The notes: generated by a model not told the origin, from the letters alone. DNA of 33,971 nt from a bacterium (GCA_030616165.1 JAUWXV010000007.1:1-33971); one strand, 5' to 3'; numbered from the stretch's first letter, positions 8,952-17,412 are shown. Numbers and translations: made by a program.

Positions 8952-11297
8952 ATGGATGCAAGGTCTGAAAAGGCACTCGAATTTGATAAAGTAAGAAAAT
9001 GTCTTTCCGAATCTACCATCTCTGAGATGGGCAAAAAACTTGCTCTCTCGATAACTCCTTATAAGAATAAAGATACAATAAAAAGAAAACTTCGGATAGT
9101 TTCACAGTTCCGGGAAATTATCGAAAAAAAGGAAGAATTCCCAATTTATGGGATAAAGGATATTTCATCCTCACTACAAAAAGCGCAGGTTGAAGGAGCG
9201 ATGCTCGAACCTTCCGAAATTTATGCAGTTGCCGTCAATCTGGAGATAGGAAAAAATATAAAGTCTTTTCTTTATGAGAGAAAAGATGAATATCCGGAAC
9301 TTTATCCGGTTGTTCAGGGAATTTCTGTATTGAAAAGACTTTTTGAAAATATAACACAATCTGTCGACAATGATGACAATGTTCTGGACAGTGCTTCGTC
9401 TGAACTAAAAAAGCTGAGAAAAGAGATAATCAGAAAAGAAGAAGAAATAAGAACCAAACTCAAGAAGATTCTTCGGCAGTTTTCGAAGTCGGGATATACA
9501 AGGGAAGATTTAGTTACAATAAAAGACGGAAGAGGTGTAATTCCTGTTAAAGAAGAATATGCCTCAAGGGTAAAGGGAATTGTTCACCACAAATCTTCAA
9601 CAGGAGCCACTCTTTTTGTCGAACCAATGGAAATTATCGAAATGAATAATTCTCTTGAAGAATTGAAATTGAAAGAGGATAGAGAAATAAGAAGAATATT
9701 AAGAGAACTGACAGACAAAATCAGGATAAATATAAGAGAAATCACAGAAAATTGTGAAATACTTGCCGAGGTTGATTTATACTTTGCTCAGGGGCTTTTC
9801 TCGATAAAGATTGACGGAACGGAACCGATGATTAATAACCAGAAAGTAATAGAAATAATAAATGGGAGGCATCCACTTTTACTTTTAAAGAAAAAAGAAA
9901 AGAGCAGCGTAGTTCCTCTTTCGGTTAAAATTGGAGACGGTTTTAGGACTCTAATGATTTCTGGACCGAATGCAGGTGGAAAGACTGTTGCTCTGAAAAC
10001 AATCGGACTTCTATCATTAATGGTTCAGAGTGGGATGCATATTCCTGCGGATGATAACTCGAGGTTTCCCGTTTTCCACCAGATTTATTGTGATGTCGGC
10101 GATGACCAATCTATTGAAAAAGACCTCAGCACATTCTCATCACATCTTGAGAGATATAACCAGTTTATAACTAATACATCAGAGTATAACCTTACCTTGA
10201 TAGATGAGATAGGTACTGGAACAGACCCAAAAGAGGGATGTTCCCTTGCGATGGCGGTTCTTGAGAGATTAACAGATTCAGGCGGATTGACTGTTGCAAC
10301 AACTCACCAGAGCACTTTAAAGGTTTTCGCATCCGACAAAAAGGGAATCGAAAACGGGTCTATGATATTCGATGAAAAAAATCTCAAGCCTACATATCAA
10401 TTCAAACAGGGAATTCCGGGGAGCAGTTATGCATTAGAAATTTCTCGCAGGCTTAACTTTCCTGAAGACATAATTGAAAAATCTAAGGAATTAATCGGAA
10501 AAGAGGAAAACAAAATCGAGGATATGATTAAAGACCTTCAGGAAAAGATAAAGAATATTTCTGAAGAAAAATACAGGATAAATATTAAAAAATCCGAACT
10601 TGAAGGGCTAATTAAATTATACAGGAACAAAGTTTCTCATCTGAAGGAATATTCAAGGAATAAAATGGAAGAGGCTTTAAAAGAAGCAGAAAAAATACTC
10701 GAAACCTCAAACCAGGCAGTTGAAAAAGCAATCAGGGAAATAAAAAATTATTCAGCAAAAAAGGAATCTATAAAAAAAGCAAAAGAAATTATCTCCGCGC
10801 AAAAAACATTTGTAGAGCAAAAATTAAAAGAAATAAGAAAACCTGTGACTATACATGAAAATCTCACCGTTGGTGATAAGGTCTTATACAAGGAATTAAA
10901 TTTGAAGGGCGAAATCATATCCAAACCTGATTCAATCGGAAAGGTTAGGATAGCAATCGGAGATAAAAAAATTGAAACAAATATTGAAAAATTGGAAAAA
11001 ATTGATAAATTAGATAAAGAAGAATTATTTATTGTTGATAAGATTCCAATTGTCAGAATAGAAGACCAGATAGATTTAAGAGGGATGGATTCCATAGATG
11101 CCTGTGATGCCATTGATAAATATCTTGATGAAGCGAGGATGATGGGTTTTAATGAGATAAGAATAATCCACGGAAAGGGAACAGGCGTCTTAAGAAAGAA
11201 GGTAAATGAATTTCTAAAAAATCACCCAAAAATAAAATCAAAAAGACCCGCCCAGTGGAATGAAGGGGGGGAAGGGGTTACCATTGTAGAGATATAA
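8952..11297 (+). CDS. mutS2: Endonuclease MutS2 (MutS-like ATPase with Smr domain)
   Basis: Walker A 'ISGPNAGGKTVALKT', 'LTLIDEIGTGTDPKEG', C-terminal Smr 'IDLRGMDSIDACDAIDKYLDEARMMGFNEIRIIHGKGTGVLRKKV'. Confidence 0.95.
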   Translation: MDARSEKALEFDKVRKCLSESTISEMGKKLALSITPYKNKDTIKRKLRIVSQFREIIEKKEEFPIYGIKDISSSLQKAQVEGAMLEPSEIYAVAVNLEIGKNIKSFLYERKDEYPELYPVVQGISVLKRLFENITQSVDNDDNVLDSASSELKKLRKEIIRKEEEIRTKLKKILRQFSKSGYTREDLVTIKDGRGVIPVKEEYASRVKGIVHHKSSTGATLFVEPMEIIEMNNSLEELKLKEDREIRRILRELTDKIRINIREITENCEILAEVDLYFAQGLFSIKIDGTEPMINNQKVIEIINGRHPLLLLKKKEKSSVVPLSVKIGDGFRTLMISGPNAGGKTVALKTIGLLSLMVQSGMHIPADDNSRFPVFHQIYCDVGDDQSIEKDLSTFSSHLERYNQFITNTSEYNLTLIDEIGTGTDPKEGCSLAMAVLERLTDSGGLTVATTHQSTLKVFASDKKGIENGSMIFDEKNLKPTYQFKQGIPGSSYALEISRRLNFPEDIIEKSKELIGKEENKIEDMIKDLQEKIKNISEEKYRINIKKSELEGLIKLYRNKVSHLKEYSRNKMEEALKEAEKILETSNQAVEKAIREIKNYSAKKESIKKAKEIISAQKTFVEQKLKEIRKPVTIHENLTVGDKVLYKELNLKGEIISKPDSIGKVRIAIGDKKIETNIEKLEKIDKLDKEELFIVDKIPIVRIEDQIDLRGMDSIDACDAIDKYLDEARMMGFNEIRIIHGKGTGVLRKKVNEFLKNHPKIKSKRPAQWNEGGEGVTIVEI

Positions 11298-11402
11298 GTA
11301 TAAAGTTTTCCCCGCCATAGGCGGGTCCTTCGGATTGCTTACTTCTTTTTCAAAAGAAGTAGGTTCTTTAAGAAAATAATTTAAATCATTTAAAGAAAAT
11401 CA

Positions 11403-13178
11403 ATGTACATCCCACAGGAAAAAATCGAGGAAATCAGGGAATCGGCTGACATTCTTGAGTTTATCTCCGGTTATGTTCAACTGAAAAAAAGTGGAAGAAA
11501 TTTTTTCGGTTTATGCCCGTTCCATATAGAAAAGACTCCCTCATTCAGCGTGAATCCCGAAAAACAAATCTTTCACTGCTTTGGATGCGGAGAAGGGGGG
11601 AACATATACTCATTCATTATGAAGATGGAGAGGGTCTCCTTTCCGGAGGCAGTTGAATTTCTTGCTGATAAACTCAGAATACATATTAAAAAGGAAAAAG
11701 CAAAACCCGGAATAAAAAGAGAAAACCTGTACAAAATAAACGAAAAGACAGCAGCGTGGTTTCACGACAATCTTGTTTCTGAAAAAATTGGTGAGGATGC
11801 AAGAAAATATCTTAAAAATAGAGGCATATTAGGCGAGATAATTGATAAGTTTACGATTGGTTATGCTCCTGATATGTGGGATGGGCTGATTAAACACTTT
11901 GGCAGAATTGTAGATAATAACAAACTTCTTGAAAAAGCAGGACTGGTGATAAAGAGTGAGAAAGGGGAAGGATATTACGATAGATTCAGAAATCGAATTA
12001 CGTTTCCAATAAGGAACGAATTCGGGAAGATAGTAGGATTTGGTGGAAGAAAACTTAACGAAGACGACCCCGGAGGGAAATATATAAATTCTCCTGAAAC
12101 CGAGATTTACAACAAAAGTAAAATCCTTTACGGATTATTTGAGGCAAAAGATAAAATCAGAGAAAAAAAGAGCATACTTATTGTTGAGGGTTATATCGAC
12201 CTTATATCATTATATATGGAAGGATATACAAATATCGTGGCACCTCTTGGCACTTCCCTTACCAGTGAACAGGCAAAGTCTTTATCAAGATTTACGAACA
12301 AAGTTGTAATGATTTTTGATGCTGATGAGGCTGGACTCAAAGCAACTTTAAGGGCTGCTGAGATTTTAATCGAGAATAACATAGATATGGAAATCGCTGT
12401 TATGACAAAAGGGGAAGACCCCGATAGTTTTATAAAAAAGTATGGCGCAGAACAATTTGATGATTTATTGAAAAAAAGAATCTTTCTTATAGACTTTCTT
12501 GTCAATCTTTACCATAGTCGGTATCATTCACCGATAGAAAAAATCTCTTTTTTGAATGAAATACTTACATTCTTCTCTAACATAACAGATAATATTAAGA
12601 GGGGATACTTAATTAATAAACTATCAGTTCCAATGGAGATGAACCCTGTTGAACTTCAACAAAAAACAATAAAATTAATTCAAAGGAAAAGAATAAATCG
12701 TGAAAAGCAAATAGAAAGAAAATACGATGAAGACGAAGATTTATTAAGGTTATTTTTTACTGATGAAAATGCAAGGGATTTAACTTTAAATGAACTTGAA
12801 TTAAATATGCTCGAGAATAAACGTATAGGGAGAATTTTTGAAATAATATTTCAGTTTTATGAAAATCAAAATAAGATTGATGTGGCTGGATTGATGGATT
12901 TTATTGAAGAAGAGGATTTAAAAAAATATTTATCGGAAATTATCCTCAAGCATTTTTATATATCAAAAGCGGTAGATGAAAGAATGCCGGGGAAAAGTCC
13001 TGAGAAAATTGTTTACAAAATAATTCTCGGTAGAAAAAAGGAAATGCTCCAGAAGGAAATCGACAAAGTCCGAATAAAATGGAAAGTTGATGAAAACAAC
13101 AAAGATATTTTTGAAAATTATAAAAATTTAATAAATAAAAAGTTGGAAATTGAAAAAGAGTTAGACGAAATGATGTAA
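11403..13178 (+). CDS. dnaG: DNA primase
   Basis: CHC2 zinc-binding 'CPFHIEKTPSFSVNPEKQIFHCFGCGEGGN', TOPRIM 'LIVEGYIDLISLYMEGYTNIVAPLGTSLT' and 'IFDADEAGLKA'. Confidence 0.95.
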   Translation: MYIPQEKIEEIRESADILEFISGYVQLKKSGRNFFGLCPFHIEKTPSFSVNPEKQIFHCFGCGEGGNIYSFIMKMERVSFPEAVEFLADKLRIHIKKEKAKPGIKRENLYKINEKTAAWFHDNLVSEKIGEDARKYLKNRGILGEIIDKFTIGYAPDMWDGLIKHFGRIVDNNKLLEKAGLVIKSEKGEGYYDRFRNRITFPIRNEFGKIVGFGGRKLNEDDPGGKYINSPETEIYNKSKILYGLFEAKDKIREKKSILIVEGYIDLISLYMEGYTNIVAPLGTSLTSEQAKSLSRFTNKVVMIFDADEAGLKATLRAAEILIENNIDMEIAVMTKGEDPDSFIKKYGAEQFDDLLKKRIFLIDFLVNLYHSRYHSPIEKISFLNEILTFFSNITDNIKRGYLINKLSVPMEMNPVELQQKTIKLIQRKRINREKQIERKYDEDEDLLRLFFTDENARDLTLNELELNMLENKRIGRIFEIIFQFYENQNKIDVAGLMDFIEEEDLKKYLSEIILKHFYISKAVDERMPGKSPEKIVYKIILGRKKEMLQKEIDKVRIKWKVDENNKDIFENYKNLINKKLEIEKELDEMM

Positions 13179-13226
13179 AAAGTTCTTGGAATTTTGGAAT
13201 AATTTTATTAAAATTAATTCTATAAT

Positions 13227-13300
13227 GGGCCCATAGCTCAGTTGGTTGGAGCAACTGACTCATAATCAGTAGGTCCGAGGTTCGAGTCCTCGTGGGCCCA
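13227..13300 (+). tRNA. tRNA with anticodon CAT (probably tRNA-Ile2 with lysidine-modified CAU; elongator Met not excluded)
   Basis: Complete cloverleaf: acceptor GGGCCCA/TGGGCCC, D-arm GCTC..GAGC, anticodon arm ACTGA-CTCATAA-TCAGT, T-arm CGAGG-TTCGAGT-CCTCG, discriminator A. Confidence 0.95.
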
Positions 13301-13302
13301 CA
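13255..13302. repeat. Left attachment-site direct repeat (inside the intact tRNA)
   Basis: ctgactcataatcagtaggtccgaggttcgagtcctcgtgggcccaca, identical to 17365-17412. Confidence 0.9.
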
Positions 13303-13331
13303 GTTAAAATATCAATAAAATCAATATATTA

Positions 13332-13366
13332 AAAAGCCCTTCTTTGACTTAAAGTAGGGCTTTAAT
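13332..13366 (+). terminator. Putative Rho-independent terminator after the tRNA
   Basis: AAAAGCCCT...AGGGCTTT hairpin followed by a T-rich stretch. Confidence 0.55.
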
Positions 13367-13399
13367 TTTGTAAGTTTTTGTAAATTTTTATACAAAATG

Positions 13400-13416
13400 C
13401 ATGTCGTTGTGCATGT
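13400..13416. repeat. Left internal repeat of the island (possible integrase arm site)
   Basis: catgtcgttgtgcatgt; 15/17 identical to 17284-17300. Confidence 0.4.
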
Positions 13417-13491
13417 CGAAAATTTTTTTATTTTTATTTCGTATAAATCGATTTTTATTATTGTCAATTTAATTATTAGTTCAATTCATGT

Positions 13492-13785
13492 CCGGTTCCA
13501 AAATTATATGAAACTGAAAATATTCCAGCAAGAGATAAGATTATTTATGAGCATTTTTTTATTTTTATTTCAGATTGGTATATAGCAGAATATTGTACGA
13601 AAGATCTGATTATGTTTGGTTTTGCAATTTTAAATAATGATTATCAAAATGCTGAATGGGGATATATAGATTATAAGGAACTTAAGGATTTAAATATTAA
13701 TGGATTTGAGGTTGAAAGAGATATTAATTGGGAGCCTAAAAAAGCAGGTTTGGTTGAGAAGATTGTGAAAAGTGGGGGGATTTAA
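13492..13785 (+). pseudogene. 5'-truncated DUF2958-like mobile-element protein
   Basis: Open frame PVPKLYETENIPARDKIIYEHFFIFISDWYIAEYCTKDLIMFGFAILNNDYQNAEWGYIDYKELKDLNINGFEVERDINWEPKKAGLVEKIVKSGGI*, resembling the DUF2958 pattern (KLY..D..v..kFF..W.w...E.d..d..FG......eWGY.s..EL.....g..veRD..w.Pk); no plausible start codon. Confidence 0.55.
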
Positions 13786-13900
13786 TATTTTGCTTGAAAA
13801 GTTTTAAAATATATGTTATTATTTATATAATATTATTTTTAAAAGAATAATATAGTATCTAAACACAATCTTTAAATATCTAAAGAATTTTAAAAACAAT

Positions 13901-14380
13901 ATGAAAAATAATCAAATTGAGAAGAAAGTTGTTATATGTGGAAGTATGAGTTGTTTTGATAAAATGCTTGAATTAAAGAGAGAGTTAAATAGTTACAAAA
14001 TTAATACTGTAATACCAGAAGATGAAGCGAAATATGAAAGTATAAAAAATGGAGAACAATATTTTAAATTTAAAAGAAAAGTCTCTGAAGAATATTTTAA
14101 AAAAATAAGGAAAAAAGAGGTATTTGCAATTCTTGTAATAAATAAAGAAAAAAGAGGTATCCCAAATTATATAGGTGCAAATACTTTTGCAGAGATAGCA
14201 ATAGCAATAAATGCTAAAAAAAAGGTATATCTTTTAAATGATATTCCTGATACATATTATGATGAGTTAATATCTTGGGAAGTATTCCCGTTAAATAAAA
14301 ATTTAAACAAGTTGATTAAAGATTATAACGACTTGATAAATTATGAAAAAAATCAACTAAATCTAAAATTTGAGGAATGA
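13901..14380 (+). CDS. Nucleoside 2-deoxyribosyltransferase-like Rossmann-fold protein
   Basis: 'KVVICGSMSCFDKMLELKRELNSYKINTVIPEDE' N-terminal Rossmann motif, 'FAILVINKEKRGIPNYIGANTFAEIAIAINAKKKVYLLNDIPD' typical of the NDT-like family with a conserved Glu in NTFAE. Confidence 0.7.
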   Translation: MKNNQIEKKVVICGSMSCFDKMLELKRELNSYKINTVIPEDEAKYESIKNGEQYFKFKRKVSEEYFKKIRKKEVFAILVINKEKRGIPNYIGANTFAEIAIAINAKKKVYLLNDIPDTYYDELISWEVFPLNKNLNKLIKDYNDLINYEKNQLNLKFEE

Positions 14381-14389
14381 AGATAAACA

Positions 14390-15535
14390 GTGTTTGAAAC
14401 GCCTTCTAAAAAAGATATTTGTAATGGTAAAATTTCTGATCACTGCAACTTATTATCTTTGCTTACTTTGGAGAAGATCCATAAAGAAAATAGTATTATT
14501 TGCTTGGAAGCTCATGTAAGTAATTTCCCTAATGAAATAGAAAAAGCACATTTTTTTGGATTGCATGACTTTATAAGATTGCTGAAAGGGAAAGATGTTC
14601 AAGTATATAGTATTGAACCGGGACATGAATTTTTTGAAAACGAGCCAGTAATTAATTTAATAGGTTATGCAAAAGATTTAGCAATGATTAAATCAACTTT
14701 AACAGGTATACTAGCATTTCATTCCACCGTAGTTACAAAATGTGCACACTTGAAAAAAATAGCTGGAAATAAACCTATTTATTTTTTTGGATTAAGAAAA
14801 TTGCATCCATCCCATATTATGCAGTATTTAGAAGCTACTTACGCTGGTGGTTTTGAAATTAATGCCACAGATTTAGCAAAACAAATTGATCCTAATTTAG
14901 AAATATCTGATTGTCAAGAGCATGTATCTAATATTATAGCTGATGATTTAATCGAAAGTTGGAGAGCTTTTATCAAAATCTCTGAACAATATGGTGGAAT
15001 ATATATTGTTTTGGATAATTTCTCTGATACAGTAACAGAAGCAAAATTTGCCATAGAAAAATTTAAACATGAAATAAAAGGATTCTTAGTAGATACTAGT
15101 AGAACAAGAAGAGGAGATATAGTTCAGATATTAAAAGAATTAAAATGGTATTTAAATCTTTATAGTAAAAAAGAAGTTAAAATCGGATTAACAGGTGGTG
15201 TTGATTCCAATATAATAAAAAATACTAAGGATATATTATCAAGTTTTGGAGTGGGGCTAAATATTGTAAGTGGTTATATATTTGATTTCTCATTTCAAAT
15301 AGTTGAAGTTGATTCAAAACCAAAATCTAAAATAGGCGTTTTCCCAGGTAGAAAGAACGTTTACTATTGTAAAAATTGTGGTAAAAGAGATGTAGACATT
15401 GATAGAGATGTTTATAAAAAAATGTGTTGTAATAATGAAATGGAAAAATTATTAAAAATAGTAGACCTAACTTCAACTAAGGAAAATATAGATTATATTA
15501 TGGAGTCACGTAATTATATACTATCATTGGTTTAA
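14390..15535 (+). CDS. Divergent nicotinate phosphoribosyltransferase-like protein with C-terminal Cys cluster
   Basis: NAPRTase-like signatures: 'STVVTKCAHLKKIAGNKPIYFFGLRKLHPSHIMQYLEATYAGGFE', 'GFLVDTSRTRRGDIVQILKELKWYLNLYSKKEVKIGLTGGVDSNII', 'FGVGLNIVSGYIFDFSFQIVEVDSKPKSKIGVFPGRKNVYYCKNCGKRD'. GTG start. Confidence 0.75.
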   Translation: MFETPSKKDICNGKISDHCNLLSLLTLEKIHKENSIICLEAHVSNFPNEIEKAHFFGLHDFIRLLKGKDVQVYSIEPGHEFFENEPVINLIGYAKDLAMIKSTLTGILAFHSTVVTKCAHLKKIAGNKPIYFFGLRKLHPSHIMQYLEATYAGGFEINATDLAKQIDPNLEISDCQEHVSNIIADDLIESWRAFIKISEQYGGIYIVLDNFSDTVTEAKFAIEKFKHEIKGFLVDTSRTRRGDIVQILKELKWYLNLYSKKEVKIGLTGGVDSNIIKNTKDILSSFGVGLNIVSGYIFDFSFQIVEVDSKPKSKIGVFPGRKNVYYCKNCGKRDVDIDRDVYKKMCCNNEMEKLLKIVDLTSTKENIDYIMESRNYILSLV

Positions 15536-15539
15536 TTAT

Positions 15540-17117
15540 ATGGATAATCCTATAAAAAAAGTATTCTTACATTATTTAGATAATGCAGTGATAGACCAAT
15601 ATGAACTTACTAAAAGATATAAAGAAGAAAAAATTATCGATGATTTTATATTAGCTACAAGAATTGCATTTTTATTGGTTGAAGAATATTTAATTATTCC
15701 AAATTCATTTTATTTTGAAAATAAAATAGCTTATGAAGTTATAAACAAATTAAAAGAAATTTTTAATGTTGATTTAATAAGATTTTCAGGAAAAGAACCA
15801 GACCCATATGATTATTTAGAAAAAAAGAGAGTACAATTTAGTAATAAGAAAGACAAATATCCGGGATATTATTCTAAAAAGATTTTTAGAAAATATTTAG
15901 ATCTTGAAGCCTCTTTATTAATAAGAAGAAAATATTTCAATATTGGAGAGTCAACAAGTGCTAAATGGATAGAAGACATAGAAAAAAATGAAAAAGAATG
16001 GATAACAAATATTATTATTAAAAACGGTAATATTGACCTTATAAAAGAATTAATTGAATTACCTTTAAAGCTTGAAGATAAACCCGTCTTGTGGGACTTT
16101 CTTATTGATTGTATACCTTCTCCTATATCATACAAGAATTCTAAATTTTTTATTCAGGATAAAATTAATTCATTTTATGCTGAATTATATTTAAATGAAT
16201 ACGATGCATATATTATAGGTGATTTCCCCAAATATGATTTAAGAATAGGGATTAATAAGTTTGAGTATAAAACTATTTCTCTATCAAAAATAATCAGAAG
16301 GCTGAGAAGATATGGAATATATGATATTATAAAAAATTCGTTGTTAGATAGACTAATTAAACTAAAATTTACAATAGGTGGAAGTTGGTTACTAGTAGAA
16401 CAAAATCCAAAACATTTACAAGTATTAATAGATTGCATAAATGAAATAATTAAAAGAGGTGTAATACCAAAAAAATGCTATCTATTAGCGTATGGCTTTG
16501 AGAAAATAAAAGAAAAAACTTATAAGGAAAAAAGAACAATGAAGATTGATATTTTTAAAGCATTAATAGAAGCATTTATAGTTGCAGTTGGGCCTGCTGC
16601 TGCACCAGTAAAGTTTTTATCAGAAATTAGAGACCAGCTAAAACAACAAGAGCAACATAATGTTGACCTAAGTATTGTAGCAATAAATGAAACTATTGTT
16701 AAAGAGAATAAACTGAATTTAAATCGGGAAGAGATACTATGGATTGAAAAATTAATTCAACCGCTTATTTCAGCAGATATGATAATAGATGAAGATAGCA
16801 TAAAAAGAGCTATCATAAAAGTCTCCGAAAATACATATGAATATGTCTTCAGTAACTATAGATTAATATTGGGCAAGTTAAGCGAGTATTATCCTGACAG
16901 ACGTGATATAATAACATTAATACGAAAAATTGGAATAAATGAGGGGCAAATTGAACTTGAAGGATCTTCAGAGTATATATGGAGTAATTTGTTAAAATAT
17001 TTAAAAGGAAATGATAAAATCATTACGTTGTTATTATTACTCGAAGTATCATCTCAAAAATCCGGAGAGAATGCATTTACTAAGCCTTTTAATAGATTTA
17101 AAAAATTGGATAATTAA
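15540..17117 (+). CDS. Protein of unknown function with putative C-terminal Effector-Associated Domain 1 (EAD1)-like module
   Basis: C-terminus 'YRLILGKLSEYYPDRRDIITLIRKIGINEGQIELEGSSEYIWSNLLKYLKGNDKIITLLLLLE' matches the EAD1 pattern (L..lYp.....r..i...Gi....i...gs....W..il..a.......Ll); follows gene B by 4 nt. Confidence 0.6.
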   Translation: MDNPIKKVFLHYLDNAVIDQYELTKRYKEEKIIDDFILATRIAFLLVEEYLIIPNSFYFENKIAYEVINKLKEIFNVDLIRFSGKEPDPYDYLEKKRVQFSNKKDKYPGYYSKKIFRKYLDLEASLLIRRKYFNIGESTSAKWIEDIEKNEKEWITNIIIKNGNIDLIKELIELPLKLEDKPVLWDFLIDCIPSPISYKNSKFFIQDKINSFYAELYLNEYDAYIIGDFPKYDLRIGINKFEYKTISLSKIIRRLRRYGIYDIIKNSLLDRLIKLKFTIGGSWLLVEQNPKHLQVLIDCINEIIKRGVIPKKCYLLAYGFEKIKEKTYKEKRTMKIDIFKALIEAFIVAVGPAAAPVKFLSEIRDQLKQQEQHNVDLSIVAINETIVKENKLNLNREEILWIEKLIQPLISADMIIDEDSIKRAIIKVSENTYEYVFSNYRLILGKLSEYYPDRRDIITLIRKIGINEGQIELEGSSEYIWSNLLKYLKGNDKIITLLLLLEVSSQKSGENAFTKPFNRFKKLDN

Positions 17118-17147
17118 TAAATAATAATAAAATATAATGCACCCCTT

Positions 17148-17279
17148 ATGGAATGTATTGATTTGTCAACTGTTCAAGAATTACTAGGACATGCATCTCC
17201 TGAAACAACAAGGAAACATTATGCAAACTTAGCAGATGAACATTTACAAAAATATGTTAAGAAATTGCCTTATAAATAA
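17148..17279 (+). pseudogene. C-terminal remnant of a tyrosine recombinase (integrase)
   Basis: Reads MECIDLSTVQELLGHASPETTRKHYANLADEHLQKYVKKLPYK*, the LGH...TT..hYa box with nucleophilic Tyr; upstream frame is stopped. Confidence 0.8.
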
Positions 17280-17283
17280 AAAT

Positions 17284-17300
17284 CATGTCTTTGTTCATGT
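17284..17300. repeat. Right internal repeat of the island (possible integrase arm site)
   Basis: catgtctttgttcatgt; 15/17 identical to 13400-13416. Confidence 0.4.
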
Positions 17301-17364
17301 AAAAGATATATTCTTGTCTAATATATATGATTAAATAACAAAGATATATGTGTTATGTAAGCAT

Positions 17365-17412
17365 CTGACTCATAATCAGTAGGTCCGAGGTTCGAGTCCT
17401 CGTGGGCCCACA
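17365..17412. repeat. Right attachment-site direct repeat (tRNA 3' fragment)
   Basis: Exact copy of 13255-13302 without the 5' half of the tRNA. Confidence 0.9.

Larger units (their letters stand above)
13255..17412. mobile_element. tRNA-integrated genomic island (~4.1 kb)
   Basis: 48-bp perfect direct repeats of the tRNA 3' portion at 13255-13302 and 17365-17412, a tyrosine recombinase C-terminal remnant beside the right repeat, and foreign cargo genes between. Confidence 0.85.

Noticed and set aside
13397-13585. 62-aa ORF MHVVVHVENFFIF...
   Set aside because: Low-complexity and overlaps the better-supported DUF2958-like frame and the internal island repeat.
13901-14380. Gene A as a TIR-domain NADase
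   Set aside because: The N-terminal VVICGSM and NYIGANTFAEIAIA pattern fits nucleoside deoxyribosyltransferase-like proteins; I see no convincing TIR motif set.
14390-15535. Initial idea that gene B is a queuine/archaeosine tRNA-guanine transglycosylase or DpdA-like DNA-modification enzyme
   Set aside because: The FGLRKLHP, LVDTSRTRRGD and GLTGGVDSNII motif order and spacing fit NAPRTases far better, and no preQ0 or Dpd partner genes are nearby.
13227-17412. Interpretation of 17365-17412 as a second functional tRNA
   Set aside because: The 5' half (acceptor 5' strand and D-arm) is absent; it is only the 3' attachment-site fragment.
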